Positions 25,694 to 34,409 of a stretch of 64,000 nt of DNA are shown here, piece by piece (the first letter of the stretch is position 1; each line of letters opens with the position of its first letter). The notes under the pieces are model-generated. The model saw only the letters and a program-made list of their open reading frames with translations, was not told where the DNA came from and ran no database searches. Source of the stretch: Pelomonas sp. V22 (GTDB taxonomy: Bacteria > Pseudomonadota > Gammaproteobacteria > Burkholderiales > Burkholderiaceae_C). The translations under genes and the position numbers were made by a program. The DNA lies in contig NZ_JAGIXS010000003.1 of assembly GCF_030014915.1 (NCBI RefSeq), forward strand, positions 366,878 through 430,877, in the 5' to 3' direction.

Positions 25694-27586
25694 ATGAATT
25701 ACGCCCTGCTGAAGACCGTCAACAGCCCGGCTGACCTGCGACGCCTGCCGCGCGCAGATTTGCCGCAGCTGGCTGAGGAACTGCGCAGCTTCGTGCTGGA
25801 GTCGGTGTCCAAGACCGGCGGGCACCTGGGCTCGAACCTGGGCACGGTCGAGCTGACCATTGCGCTGCACTATGTCTTCAACACGCCGGATGATCGCCTG
25901 GTGTGGGACGTGGGCCACCAGACCTATCCGCACAAGGTGCTGACCGGCCGCCGCGAGGGCATGACGGGCCTGCGCCAGCTGGGGGGCATCAGCGGCTTCC
26001 CGCGGCGCGACGAAAGCGAGTACGACACTTTCGGCACCGGCCACTCGTCCACTTCGATTTCGGCCGCCCACGGCATGGCCATGGCGGCCAAGCTCAAGGG
26101 CGAGGACCGCAAGGCCGTGGCCATCATCGGCGACGGCTCGATGACGGCAGGCATGGCCTTTGAAGCGCTGAACAACGCCGGCGTGCCGCAGGGCGGCCTG
26201 CTCGGCGACCTGCTGGTCATCCTGAACGACAACGACATGTCGATCAGCCCGCCGGTGGGGGCGCTGAACAAGTACCTGGCCCGCCTGATGAGTGGCAAGT
26301 TCTACGCCGCCGCACGCGAAGGCGCCAAGACGGTGCTGAAGAACACGCCGCTGTACGAATTTGCCCGCCGCTTCGAGGAACACACCAAGGGCATGGTTGT
26401 GCCCGGCACGATCTTCGAGGAGTTCGGCTTCAACTACGTGGGCCCGATCGACGGCCATGACCTCGACGCCCTCATTCCCACGCTGGAGAACCTGCGCGAC
26501 AAGAAGGGCCCGCAGTTCCTGCACGTGGTGACCAAGAAGGGCGCCGGCTACAAGCTCGCCGAAGCCGACCCGGTCAAGTACCACGCCGCCTCGGGCAAGT
26601 TCGACCCGGCCGTGGGATTCGTCAAGCCAGCCCAGCCGCCCAAGCAGACCTTCACCCAGGTCTTCGGCGACTGGCTCTGCGACATGGCCGAGCAGGACAA
26701 GCGCCTCGTCGGCATCACCCCGGCCATGCGCGAAGGCTCGGGCATGGTGGACTTCCACAAGCGCTTCCCCAGCCGCTATTTCGACGTGGGCATCGCCGAG
26801 CAGCATTCGGTCACCTATGCCGCCGGCCTGGCCTGCGAAGGCCTGAAGCCGGTGGTGGCGATCTACTCGACCTTCCTGCAGCGCGCCTACGACCAACTGG
26901 TCCACGACGTGGCGATCCAGAACCTGCCGGTGCTGTTCGCGCTGGATCGCGCCGGCCTCGTGGGCGCTGATGGCGCCACGCACGCCGGCAACTACGACAT
27001 CGCCTACACGCGTTGCATCCCGAACATGGCCGTGCTCACGCCGGCCGACGAGAACGAATGCCGCCAGGCCTTGTTCACGGGCTTCCAGCATGAAGGCCCG
27101 GTGACGGTGCGCTACCCGCGTGGCGCTGGCGCCGGCGTTGTGCCGCAAGCGGCCATGCAAGCCTTGCCCTGGGGCAAGGGCGAAGTGCGCCGTCGCGGAT
27201 CGCGCATCGCGATCCTGGCCTTCGGCACGGTGCTCTATCCGGCCCTGGCTGTGGGCGAGAAGCTCGATGCCTCGGTGGCGAACATGCGCTTCGTGAAACC
27301 GCTGGACCACGAACTGGTGGCCGAGCTGGCCCGCACGCACGAGGCCTTGGTCACCATCGAGGAAGGCTGCGTCATGGGCGGCGCCGGCAGTGCCGTGCTG
27401 GAGAGCCTGCAAGCCGCCGGCATCAACGTGCCGGTGCTGCAGCTGGGCCTGCCCGATGTGTTCGTCGAGCATGGCGACCCGGGCAAGCTGATGGCCCAGT
27501 GCGGGCTGGATGCCGCCGGCATCGAGCAGTCCATCGTCGAGCGCTTCGGCGCCCGGCCGGCGCTGCGGGCGGCGGCCAACGGCTGA
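25694..27586 (+). CDS. dxs: 1-Deoxy-D-xylulose-5-phosphate synthase
   Basis: A 630-residue thiamine-diphosphate enzyme making DXP from pyruvate and glyceraldehyde-3-phosphate, the first step of the MEP pathway. Seen: [30 protein letters not shown], the ThDP/Mg motif [16 protein letters not shown], the central [15 protein letters not shown], and [15 protein letters not shown] in the pyrimidine domain. Full length for Dxs. It follows ispA by 36 bases, so precursor supply and chain elongation are in one transcript. Confidence 0.97.
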   Translation: MNYALLKTVNSPADLRRLPRADLPQLAEELRSFVLESVSKTGGHLGSNLGTVELTIALHYVFNTPDDRLVWDVGHQTYPHKVLTGRREGMTGLRQLGGISGFPRRDESEYDTFGTGHSSTSISAAHGMAMAAKLKGEDRKAVAIIGDGSMTAGMAFEALNNAGVPQGGLLGDLLVILNDNDMSISPPVGALNKYLARLMSGKFYAAAREGAKTVLKNTPLYEFARRFEEHTKGMVVPGTIFEEFGFNYVGPIDGHDLDALIPTLENLRDKKGPQFLHVVTKKGAGYKLAEADPVKYHAASGKFDPAVGFVKPAQPPKQTFTQVFGDWLCDMAEQDKRLVGITPAMREGSGMVDFHKRFPSRYFDVGIAEQHSVTYAAGLACEGLKPVVAIYSTFLQRAYDQLVHDVAIQNLPVLFALDRAGLVGADGATHAGNYDIAYTRCIPNMAVLTPADENECRQALFTGFQHEGPVTVRYPRGAGAGVVPQAAMQALPWGKGEVRRRGSRIAILAFGTVLYPALAVGEKLDASVANMRFVKPLDHELVAELARTHEALVTIEEGCVMGGAGSAVLESLQAAGINVPVLQLGLPDVFVEHGDPGKLMAQCGLDAAGIEQSIVERFGARPALRAAANG

Positions 27587-27650
27587 GGCTTGGCCCTACG
27601 CCGGCAAGGCTGCTGGCATGCTGTCATGCTTGCGGTCCGTATTAACCCTA

Positions 27651-27671
27651 GGCGCTCGCCGGACGAGCGCC
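27651..27671 (+). promoter_or_regulatory. Hairpin in the folE2 leader
   Basis: Perfect 8-bp stem GGCGCTCG / CGAGCGCC with a 5-base loop, ending 16 bases before the folE2 ATG. There is no T-run, so it is not a classical terminator. It could modulate ribosome access or mark the end of the dxs transcript. Confidence 0.35.
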
Positions 27672-27687
27672 GGTCCGTGATTCCAGC

Positions 27688-28488
27688 ATGAACCAAGTCA
27701 CCAGCGCCCTGTTGCACCACATCCCCGACACCCAGAGCGAGCGCGACGAGCGCCATCTGGTGATCCAGCGCGTGGGCGTCAAGGACGTGCGCTATCCGCT
27801 GCAGGTTCTGGTGGCCGGCAAGGCCCAGCCCACGGTGGGCAACTGGACGCTGGACGTGCTGCTTCCGGCCGAGAAGAAGGGCACGCACATGTCCCGCTTC
27901 GTGGCCTGGCTCGATGCGCTGCAGGCACCGCTGGATGGCGCCTCGCTGCGCGAGCTGCATGGGCAGATGCTGAGCAAGCTTGAGGCGGTGGAGGGCCGCA
28001 TCGAGGTGCGCTTCACCTTCTTCCTGCGCAAGCGCGCGCCGGTGTCCGGCATCGAAAGCATGCTGGACTACCAGGGCGCCCTGATCTCCGAAACCCGCGC
28101 TGGCGTCACCACGGTGTGGGCCGAGGTGGGCGTGGCGGTGAAGAGCCTCTGCCCCTGTTCCAAGGAAATCTCCGACTACGGCGCCCACAACCAGCGCTCG
28201 CTGGTGACCATACGCGCCGAGCTCAAGGACGCGAGCTTGAGCTGGCAGGAGCTGGTGCGCTTCGCCGAAGAAAGTGCCTCCAGTGAAATCTGGCCGTTGC
28301 TCAAGCGCAGCGACGAGAAGTGGATCACCGAGCATGCCTACGAGAACCCCAAGTTCGTCGAGGACCTGGTGCGGGATGTGGCGCTGCGCTTGAATGCCGA
28401 GGCGCGTATCGGGCGCTACACGGTCGACGTGGAGAACTTCGAGTCCATCCACAACCATTCGGCCTACGCGCGCATCGAGCGCGCCTGA
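27688..28488 (+). CDS. folE2: GTP cyclohydrolase FolE2 (type IB)
   Basis: A 266-residue tunnelling-fold enzyme making dihydroneopterin triphosphate from GTP, the entry to folate synthesis. The FolE2 signature is present: [17 protein letters not shown], with the cysteine and histidine of the metal site, and the N-terminal [12 protein letters not shown] block. FolE2 works with metals other than zinc and often backs up zinc-dependent FolE under zinc limitation, but no Zur site is recognisable here. A strong two-way terminator follows. Confidence 0.95.
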   Translation: MNQVTSALLHHIPDTQSERDERHLVIQRVGVKDVRYPLQVLVAGKAQPTVGNWTLDVLLPAEKKGTHMSRFVAWLDALQAPLDGASLRELHGQMLSKLEAVEGRIEVRFTFFLRKRAPVSGIESMLDYQGALISETRAGVTTVWAEVGVAVKSLCPCSKEISDYGAHNQRSLVTIRAELKDASLSWQELVRFAEESASSEIWPLLKRSDEKWITEHAYENPKFVEDLVRDVALRLNAEARIGRYTVDVENFESIHNHSAYARIERA

Positions 28489-28505
28489 AGCCACTGAAGA
28501 CGACT

Positions 28506-28540
28506 GCAGAAGAGGCCGCTTGATGCGGCCTCTTCTGCTT
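28506..28540. terminator. Bidirectional terminator between folE2 and lysR
   Basis: Fourteen-base-pair perfect stem GCAGAAGAGGCCGC / GCGGCCTCTTCTGC with a 5-base loop, sitting in the short convergent gap. The plus-strand side ends in a short T stretch. It serves both convergent genes. Confidence 0.85.
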
Positions 28541-29443
28541 TCAGTGCTGCAAACGCTGCTGCAGCGCTGCTGCCTCCATCCGTAAGGCATTGCAGAGCAG
28601 CTCGACGCGCGGATGGCTGGGCCGGTGCAGGGGCCGGGCCAGCCACACCTCGTAGGGAATCGAGAGGCTGAAGCGCCGCCATTGCAGGCGGGACCCGGCG
28701 CAGGCCAGGGCCGTCAGCGGATTGACGATGGCGAGGCCGAGGCCCTGCTCGACCATGGCGCAGACCGCGACCGCGCTGTGCGTCTGCAGCCGCAGCTGGC
28801 GTTGCACGCCATGGGCCTCGAAGACGGCGTCGATCAGGCGGCGGTAGGGGTCGTTGCTGGCCAGGCTCACAAAGGCCTGGCCGGCGAAGTCTTCGGGGTG
28901 CAGCAGCGGCTTGGCCAGCAGCGCATGGCCGGCCGGCAGCACGCAGACCTCGTCCAGGCTCAGCAAGCGCTCGAAGCTCACGCCCTCGGCACCCTGGCCC
29001 TGCTCGGTGAGGCCTAGGTCGAAGCGCTGGGCGCTCAGCCAGTCGTCCAGCAGCGGTGGCTCCTGCGGTGTGATGTCGATGGCACCCTGGTCGCCAAGCC
29101 GTGCGCAGGCGGCCGGCAGCAGTGCATGGGTGAGGGCGGGCAGGCTGAGCAATTGCAAGGCGCCGGGCTCGTCCCGCGCCAGGGCGCGGGCTCGGTGCGT
29201 GACGCGCTCCAGGCCTTCGAAGGAGCGCTGCACCTCGTCGAACAAGGCCAGGGCCCGGGCCGTAGCCTTGAGCCGGCCGCGCTGGCGTTCGAACAAGGCA
29301 TAGCCGAGCAGGAATTCCAGCCGCGCCAGCTCCCGGCTGATGGTGGGCTGCGAGCTGTGCAACTGCCGCGCCGCCTCGCTGACGCCGCCGGCCAGCATCA
29401 CGGCGCGGAAGACCTCGATATGGCGGTGGCTGATCGCTGACAT
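28541..29443 (-). CDS. lysR: LysR-type regulator, probable activator of lysA
   Basis: A 300-residue LysR-family regulator: N-terminal winged helix (RHIEVFRAVMLAGGVSEAARQL, SSQPTISRELARLE) and a substrate-binding domain from about residue 90. It is divergent from lysA with a 108-bp gap, the same arrangement as E. coli lysR-lysA, where LysR with diaminopimelate activates lysA. That placement is the main reason for the name. A perfect palindrome lies 8 bases upstream of its start. ATG 29443 is chosen; 29455 would add four residues. Confidence 0.87.
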   Translation of the reverse strand: MSAISHRHIEVFRAVMLAGGVSEAARQLHSSQPTISRELARLEFLLGYALFERQRGRLKATARALALFDEVQRSFEGLERVTHRARALARDEPGALQLLSLPALTHALLPAACARLGDQGAIDITPQEPPLLDDWLSAQRFDLGLTEQGQGAEGVSFERLLSLDEVCVLPAGHALLAKPLLHPEDFAGQAFVSLASNDPYRRLIDAVFEAHGVQRQLRLQTHSAVAVCAMVEQGLGLAIVNPLTALACAGSRLQWRRFSLSIPYEVWLARPLHRPSHPRVELLCNALRMEAAALQQRLQH

Positions 29444-29451
29444 GCCCCGGA

Positions 29452-29466
29452 CCATATCAGATATGG
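29452..29466. promoter_or_regulatory. Palindrome in the lysR-lysA divergent region, likely LysR site
   Basis: CCATATC-A-GATATGG, a perfect 7-bp dyad with one central base, 8 bases upstream of lysR. Its T-and-A-bounded core fits LysR-type recognition sites (T-N11-A). Its place near the lysR start suggests autoregulation and, across the gap, control of lysA. Confidence 0.55.
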
Positions 29467-29551
29467 ATTGATGATCGACATGAAAGCATTTGATTGGATG
29501 GAATGGGCAGGGCATGCTGCCGGCATTGCCTGAATTCCCGCCGAGACTGAC

Positions 29552-30787
29552 ATGCCCCTGCCCATTTCCGCCCCCTTGCTGCACAACCTGGCCGAGCGCT
29601 TCGGCAGCCCGCTGTGGGTCTACGACGCCGCCGTCATCCGCCAGCGCATCGCCGCGCTGAAGGCCTTCGACACCGTGCGCTTCGCCCAGAAGGCCTGCTC
29701 CAACATCCACATCCTCAGGCTGATGCGGGAGCAGGGCGTCAAGGTCGATTCGGTCTCGCGCGGCGAGATCCTGCGGGCGCTGGCCGCCGGCTATCAAACC
29801 GGTGGCGACGAGATCGTCTTCACCGCTGATCTGCTGGACCGCGAAACGCTGGCCACCGTCGCCGAACACAAGGTGCCAGTCAACGCCGGCTCGATCGACA
29901 TGCTGCGCCAGCTGGGTGCTGTCTCGAAGGGCCACAAGGTCTGGCTGCGCATCAACCCCGGCTTCGGCCATGGCCACAGCAACAAGACCAACACCGGCGG
30001 CGAGCACAGCAAGCATGGCATCTGGCACACGGAGCTGGCCGAGGCGCTCGCCGTCATCAAGGCAGAGGGGCTGCAGCTCGTCGGCCTGCACATGCACATA
30101 GGCTCGGGCGTGGACTATGGCCACCTGAGCCAGGTCTGCGGCGCCATGGTGGGCCTGGTGCGCGAGGCTCAGGCGGCCGGTCACGACCTGCAGGCCATCT
30201 CGGCCGGCGGCGGCCTGTCGATTCCCTACCGCGAGGGCGGTGCGGTCATCGACACCACCCACTACTTCGGTCTTTGGGACGCCGCTCGCAAGGAGGCCGA
30301 AGCCATCGTCGGCCACGCCTTGCATCTGGAGATCGAACCTGGCCGCTTCCTGGTGGCCGAGTCGGGCTTGCTGCTGACCGAGGTGCGCGCTACCAAGAAT
30401 GCCGGCAACAACCACTTCGTGCTGGTCGACGCCGGCTTCAACGAGCTGATGCGCCCGGCCATGTACGGCGCCTTCCATGCCATGACCCTGCTGCCGCGCG
30501 ACGGCAGCCAGCGCCCAAACCGCCCCACCGTGGTGGCCGGCCCGCTGTGCGAATCGGGCGACGTGTTCACGCAGGAGGACGGCGGTGTGGTCGTGCCGCG
30601 CGAGCTGATGGCGGCCGAGGTCGGCGACCTGCTGGTGATCCACGACACCGGGGCCTATGGCGCCTCCATGTCCAGCAACTACAACAGCCGGCCACTGATC
30701 GCCGAGGTGCTGGTTGATGGCACGGCCGAACCGCGCCTGATCCGTCGCCGCCAGACCGTCGAGGAGCTGCTGGCGCTGGAGGCCTGA
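29552..30787 (+). CDS. lysA: Diaminopimelate decarboxylase
   Basis: A 411-residue PLP-dependent fold-III decarboxylase making lysine from meso-diaminopimelate. The PLP lysine is in FAQKACSN (K47); further landmarks are GLHMHIGSGVDYGHL, SAGGGLSIPYREGG, EPGRFLVAESG and the partner-subunit motif GPLCESGDVF. The length and the GEHSKHGIW segment place it with the E. coli LysA type rather than the longer form of many Burkholderiales. Confidence 0.94.
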   Translation: MPLPISAPLLHNLAERFGSPLWVYDAAVIRQRIAALKAFDTVRFAQKACSNIHILRLMREQGVKVDSVSRGEILRALAAGYQTGGDEIVFTADLLDRETLATVAEHKVPVNAGSIDMLRQLGAVSKGHKVWLRINPGFGHGHSNKTNTGGEHSKHGIWHTELAEALAVIKAEGLQLVGLHMHIGSGVDYGHLSQVCGAMVGLVREAQAAGHDLQAISAGGGLSIPYREGGAVIDTTHYFGLWDAARKEAEAIVGHALHLEIEPGRFLVAESGLLLTEVRATKNAGNNHFVLVDAGFNELMRPAMYGAFHAMTLLPRDGSQRPNRPTVVAGPLCESGDVFTQEDGGVVVPRELMAAEVGDLLVIHDTGAYGASMSSNYNSRPLIAEVLVDGTAEPRLIRRRQTVEELLALEA

Positions 30788-30836
30788 GGCCTCGATAGGG
30801 ATTCCCAATGGGGGTGATTTGATTAACCAAAACTAA

Positions 30837-30852
30837 CGATACGCTTGTATCG
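30837..30852. promoter_or_regulatory. Inverted repeat upstream of ahpC (candidate operator)
   Basis: CGATAC (30837-30842), 4-base spacer, GTATCG (30847-30852), followed by ATATAG. It lies 46 bases before the ahpC start, where a peroxide regulator would act. The ATAC/GTAT arms recall OxyR half-sites but the spacing is not canonical. Confidence 0.4.
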
Positions 30853-30898
30853 ATATAGTTCGATCCATCCCGTCAACCCCCTCAACGAGGAATCCCCG

Positions 30899-31462
30899 AT
30901 GTCCCTGATCAACACCCAAGTCCAGCCCTTCAAGACCGAAGCTTTCCACAACGGCAAGTTCATCGAAGTCACCGAGCAAAGCCTGAAGGGCAAGTGGTCC
31001 GTGCTGATCTTCATGCCGGCTGCCTTCACCTTCAACTGCCCGACCGAAGTCGAAGACGCGGCCGACCACTACGCCGAATTCCAGAAGGCCGAGACCGAGG
31101 TCTACATCGTCACGACCGACACGCATTTCGCGCACAAGGTCTGGCACGAAACCTCGCCGGCCGTCAGCAAGGCCAAGTTCCCCCTGGTTGGCGACCCGAC
31201 GCACCAACTGACCAACGCCTTCGGCGTGCACATCCCTGAAGAAGGCCTGGCCCTGCGCGGCACCTTCGTGATCAATCCGGAAGGCGTGATCAAGACGGCC
31301 GAGATCCACTCGAACGAGATCGCCCGCGACGTCAAGGAAACCCTGCGCAAGCTGAAGGCTGCCCAGTACACCGCCAAGAACCCCGGCCAGGTCTGCCCGG
31401 CCAAGTGGAACGAAGGTGCCAAGACCATCGCTCCGTCCCTCGATCTGGTCGGCAAGATCTAA
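30899..31462 (+). CDS. ahpC: Alkyl hydroperoxide reductase subunit C (2-Cys peroxiredoxin)
   Basis: A 187-residue typical 2-Cys peroxiredoxin. The peroxidatic cysteine is C47 in FTFNCPTE and the resolving cysteine is C166 in QVCPAKW. It reduces hydrogen peroxide and organic peroxides, recharged by AhpF encoded next. ATG 30899 follows CGAGGAATCC at a good distance. Two strong hairpins fill the spacer to ahpF, and a short inverted repeat lies upstream. Confidence 0.96.
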   Translation: MSLINTQVQPFKTEAFHNGKFIEVTEQSLKGKWSVLIFMPAAFTFNCPTEVEDAADHYAEFQKAETEVYIVTTDTHFAHKVWHETSPAVSKAKFPLVGDPTHQLTNAFGVHIPEEGLALRGTFVINPEGVIKTAEIHSNEIARDVKETLRKLKAAQYTAKNPGQVCPAKWNEGAKTIAPSLDLVGKI

Positions 31463-31471
31463 ATGAGCCCC

Positions 31472-31503
31472 TTTGCTGCGAGCCCGGGAGGGCTTGCAGC
31501 AAA
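31472..31503 (+). promoter_or_regulatory. Hairpin 1 in the ahpC-ahpF spacer
   Basis: Stem TTTGCTGC-G-AGCCC / GGGCT-T-GCAGCAAA with loop GGGA and one G-T pair, 9 bases after the ahpC stop. Very stable but without a T-run, so more likely an mRNA-end stabiliser or partial attenuator than a full terminator. Confidence 0.55.
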
Positions 31504-31524
31504 CCCCCAAGAGTTGCGCAAGCG

Positions 31525-31561
31525 ACTCTGAAAGCGTCTCCAGCAGGGGCGCTTTCAGAGT
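31525..31561 (+). promoter_or_regulatory. Hairpin 2 in the ahpC-ahpF spacer
   Basis: Twelve-base-pair perfect stem ACTCTGAAAGCG / CGCTTTCAGAGT with a 13-base loop, 36 bases ahead of the ahpF start. With hairpin 1 it probably sets unequal ahpC and ahpF expression from one transcript. Confidence 0.55.
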
Positions 31562-31597
31562 GGCTCATCTCGCCACGCCTGAACAAGGAGCAGCACC

Positions 31598-33151
31598 ATG
31601 TTGGACGACACCCTGAAGACCCAGCTCAAGGCCTACCTCGAGCGCGTCACCCTGCCTTTCGAGATCGAAGCCTCGCTGGACGATGGTGCGAGCTCGCAGG
31701 AACTGCTGGCCCTGCTGCAGGACATTGCCGCGATGTCGGACAAGATCACGCTGTCGACCGCCGGCCAGGATGCGCGCAAGCCGTCCTTCAGCCTGCGCCG
31801 CACGGGCACCGAGCAAAGCCTGCGCTTTGCCGCCATTCCCCTCGGCCATGAGTTCACCTCGCTGGTACTGGCCCTCCTGTGGACGGGCGGCCACCCGCCC
31901 AAGGTGGAGCCCGAGGTGATCGAGCAGATCAAGTCGCTCGACGGCGAGTTCAGCTTCGAGGTCTACATGTCCTTGAGCTGCCACAACTGCCCGGATGTGG
32001 TGCAGGCGCTGTCGCTGATGTCGGTGCTGAACCCCAAGATCAAGACGGTGGTGATCGACGGCGCGCTGTTCCAGGCCGAGGTCAATGAGCGCGAGATCAT
32101 GGCCGTGCCCAGCGTCTACCTGAACGGTCAGCCCTTCGGCTCGGGCCGCATGACGGTGGAAGAGATCGTTGCCAAGCTCGATACCGGTGCCGCCGACAAG
32201 GACGCCGCCAAGCTGTCCGCCAAGGAAGCCTTCGACGTGCTGGTGGTCGGCGGTGGCCCCGCTGGCGCGGCGGCAGCCGTGTACGCCGCCCGCAAGGGCA
32301 TCCGCACCGGCATCGCGGCCGAGCGCTTCGGCGGCCAGGTCAATGACACGCTGGCCATCGAGAACTACATCTCGGTGCTGGAGACCGACGGCCCGAAGTT
32401 CGCCATGAGCCTCGAAGCCCATGTGAAGGCCTACGGCGTCGACGTGATGAACCTGCAGCGTGGCGACAAGCTGATTCCGGCCTCGGTGCCGGGCGGCCTG
32501 GTCGAGGTGCAACTGGCCAATGGCGGATCGCTCAAGAGCAAGACCGTGATCCTCACCACCGGCGCGCGCTGGAGGAACGTCAACGTCCCCGGCGAGCAGG
32601 AATACAAGAACAAGGGTGTGGCCTACTGCCCGCATTGCGATGGCCCGCTGTTCAAGGGCAAGCGCGTGGCGGTGATCGGCGGCGGCAACTCCGGCGTCGA
32701 GGCGGCCATCGACCTGGCCGGCATCGTGAACCACGTGACCCTGATCGAATTCGGTGAGGCCCTGCGTGCTGATGCGGTGCTGGTCAACAAGCTGAAGAGC
32801 CTGCCCAACGTCACCATCCACACGCAGGCCCAGACCACCGAGCTGACCGGCGACGGCAACAAGCTGAACGGCCTGACCTACACCGACCGCGCGAGCGGCG
32901 AAAGCCACCACATCGAGCTGGAAGGCGTGTTCGTGCAGATCGGCCTGGTGCCCAACACCGAGTGGCTGAAGGGCGTGGTCGAACTTTCCAAGCACGGCGA
33001 GATCATCGTGGACGCCAAGGGCCAGACCTCGGTGCCCGGCGTGTTTGCCGCTGGTGATGCGACCACCGTGCCCTTCAAGCAGATCATCATCGCGGCCGGC
33101 GATGGCGCGAAGGCGGCGCTCGGCGCCTTCGACCACCTGATGCGCAGCTGA
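31598..33151 (+). CDS. ahpF: Alkyl hydroperoxide reductase subunit F
   Basis: A 517-residue flavoprotein disulfide reductase. The N-terminal tandem-thioredoxin module carries CHNC (C128/C131). A thioredoxin-reductase-like part follows, with FAD motif [19 protein letters not shown], redox pair CPHC (C344/C347) and NAD(P)H motif [14 protein letters not shown]. It passes electrons from NADH to AhpC. RBS AAGGAG is well placed. It ends right against the convergent rarD gene. Confidence 0.96.
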   Translation: MLDDTLKTQLKAYLERVTLPFEIEASLDDGASSQELLALLQDIAAMSDKITLSTAGQDARKPSFSLRRTGTEQSLRFAAIPLGHEFTSLVLALLWTGGHPPKVEPEVIEQIKSLDGEFSFEVYMSLSCHNCPDVVQALSLMSVLNPKIKTVVIDGALFQAEVNEREIMAVPSVYLNGQPFGSGRMTVEEIVAKLDTGAADKDAAKLSAKEAFDVLVVGGGPAGAAAAVYAARKGIRTGIAAERFGGQVNDTLAIENYISVLETDGPKFAMSLEAHVKAYGVDVMNLQRGDKLIPASVPGGLVEVQLANGGSLKSKTVILTTGARWRNVNVPGEQEYKNKGVAYCPHCDGPLFKGKRVAVIGGGNSGVEAAIDLAGIVNHVTLIEFGEALRADAVLVNKLKSLPNVTIHTQAQTTELTGDGNKLNGLTYTDRASGESHHIELEGVFVQIGLVPNTEWLKGVVELSKHGEIIVDAKGQTSVPGVFAAGDATTVPFKQIIIAAGDGAKAALGAFDHLMRS

Positions 33152-34057
33152 TCAGGCCGCCTGCAGGGCCGGCCGCCGGCTGGCCCACAGGCTTTCCAGG
33201 CTGTAGACCGCCAGCGCCAGCCAGATCAGCGCAAAGCCGATCAGGCGGGTCGGCTGGAAGGGCTCGCGGTACAGCCACACGCCGAGCACGAATTGGGTGC
33301 TGGGCGCGATGTACTGCAGCAGGCCCAGGGTCGTCATCGGGATGCGCCGTGCGCCTGATGCAAACAACAGCAAGGTGACAGCCGTCAGCGGGCCGGAGAG
33401 CAGCAGGAGCAGCAGCGTCGAGCTGTCTGCCGCGACGAGGGCGCTGTGCCCCTGCCAGCTCCACCAGGCCAGGGCAGCGATGGCGATGGGTGCCAGCACC
33501 AGGGTCTCGACCGTCAGGCCTTCCAGCGCACCGAGCGGCGCGATCTTGCGCAAAAGGCCGTAGAAGCCAAAGCTGAACGCGAGGCTCAGCGCCACCCAGG
33601 GCAGGCGGCCGCCCTGCACGGTCAGCCAGATCACACCGGCCGCCGCGAGGCCCACGGCCAGCCACTGCAGCTTGCGCGGCCGCTCGTGCAGCACCAGAAA
33701 GCCCAGCGCCACATTGACCAGCGGGTTGATGAAGTAGCCGAGGCTGGCGTCCAGCACATGGTCGTTCTGCACGGCCCAGACATAGACCAGCCAGTTGGTC
33801 GCCAGCAGCAGGGCCGAAAGAGCGAAGGCGCCCAGCACCTTGGGTTGGTCCAGCAACGCGCGCATCCAGCGGAAATGTTTCTTTACCAAGAGCAGGGCCA
33901 TGACGAACAGCAGGGACCAGACCGTGCGGTGCGCCACCACCTCCATCGCGCCGACCTGGCTCAGCAGCTTGAAGAACAGCGGGAACAGGCCCCAGGCGGC
34001 ATAGGCAGCGGCGGCGTACAGCACGCCCTTGGAGGATTCATTCGTCATGCCTGACAT
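33152..34057 (-). CDS. rarD: EamA-family transporter RarD
   Basis: A 301-residue membrane protein with ten helices, carrying the RarD features GVLYAAAAYAAWGLFPLFFKLL at the start, WLVYVWAVQNDHVLDASLGYFINPLVNV and LGLLQYIAPSTQFVLGVWLYREPF. Called RarD (named for a chloramphenicol link), substrate unproven. It is convergent with ahpF, with adjacent stop codons, and divergent from the MoaD-like gene. Confidence 0.9.
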   Translation of the reverse strand: MSGMTNESSKGVLYAAAAYAAWGLFPLFFKLLSQVGAMEVVAHRTVWSLLFVMALLLVKKHFRWMRALLDQPKVLGAFALSALLLATNWLVYVWAVQNDHVLDASLGYFINPLVNVALGFLVLHERPRKLQWLAVGLAAAGVIWLTVQGGRLPWVALSLAFSFGFYGLLRKIAPLGALEGLTVETLVLAPIAIAALAWWSWQGHSALVAADSSTLLLLLLSGPLTAVTLLLFASGARRIPMTTLGLLQYIAPSTQFVLGVWLYREPFQPTRLIGFALIWLALAVYSLESLWASRRPALQAA

Positions 34058-34139
34058 TGTGGTGGCGCCGCCCAGACCTTGCCGGCCGGGGGACTTCCAC
34101 TGATGCAGGCCGGCCGCCAGAAGCGCCTAATGCGCAGCC

Positions 34140-34409
34140 ATGCCCCGCATCGTCTTCACGCCGCAGTTGCGCCGCTTTGTGGATGCGCCTGATTTCGAGA
34201 CAGGCGCATTGCAGCTGCGTGCCGCGCTGGAGGATTGCTTCGCAGCGCACACACGCCTGCGCGGCTACGTGCTCGACGACCAGGCTCACCTGCGCGCCAA
34301 TGTGGTGATCTTCATCGACGGCCGGCGCCAGCGTGATGCCGTGGCCTTGAGCGATGCCCTGCAGCCGCACAGCGTGGTCCATGTGCTGCAGGCCCTGTCT
34401 GGAGGATGA
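34140..34409 (+). CDS. MoaD/ThiS-like ubiquitin-fold protein ending in Gly-Gly
   Basis: An 89-residue beta-grasp protein with the diagnostic C-terminal Gly-Gly (HVLQALSGG), the tail that MoaD and ThiS use for adenylation and thiocarboxylate formation. No moaE, moeB, thiF or thiG lies nearby, so a role in molybdopterin or thiamine synthesis is not supported by context. Its stop overlaps the start of the Asp-box propeller gene (ATGA), so the two proteins are made together in near-equal amounts. I recall this pairing from other bacterial genomes, but no function is established to my knowledge. No ribosome site is obvious. Confidence 0.8.
   Translation: MPRIVFTPQLRRFVDAPDFETGALQLRAALEDCFAAHTRLRGYVLDDQAHLRANVVIFIDGRRQRDAVALSDALQPHSVVHVLQALSGG

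Noticed and set aside
24656..27472. A 938-codon open frame antisense to ispA and dxs
   Set aside because: Shadow of two well-recognised genes; no motif, no start signal.
27587..27687. Zur-controlled promoter or riboswitch before folE2
   Set aside because: Only a simple hairpin is visible; no Zur-box-like palindrome and no known riboswitch core.
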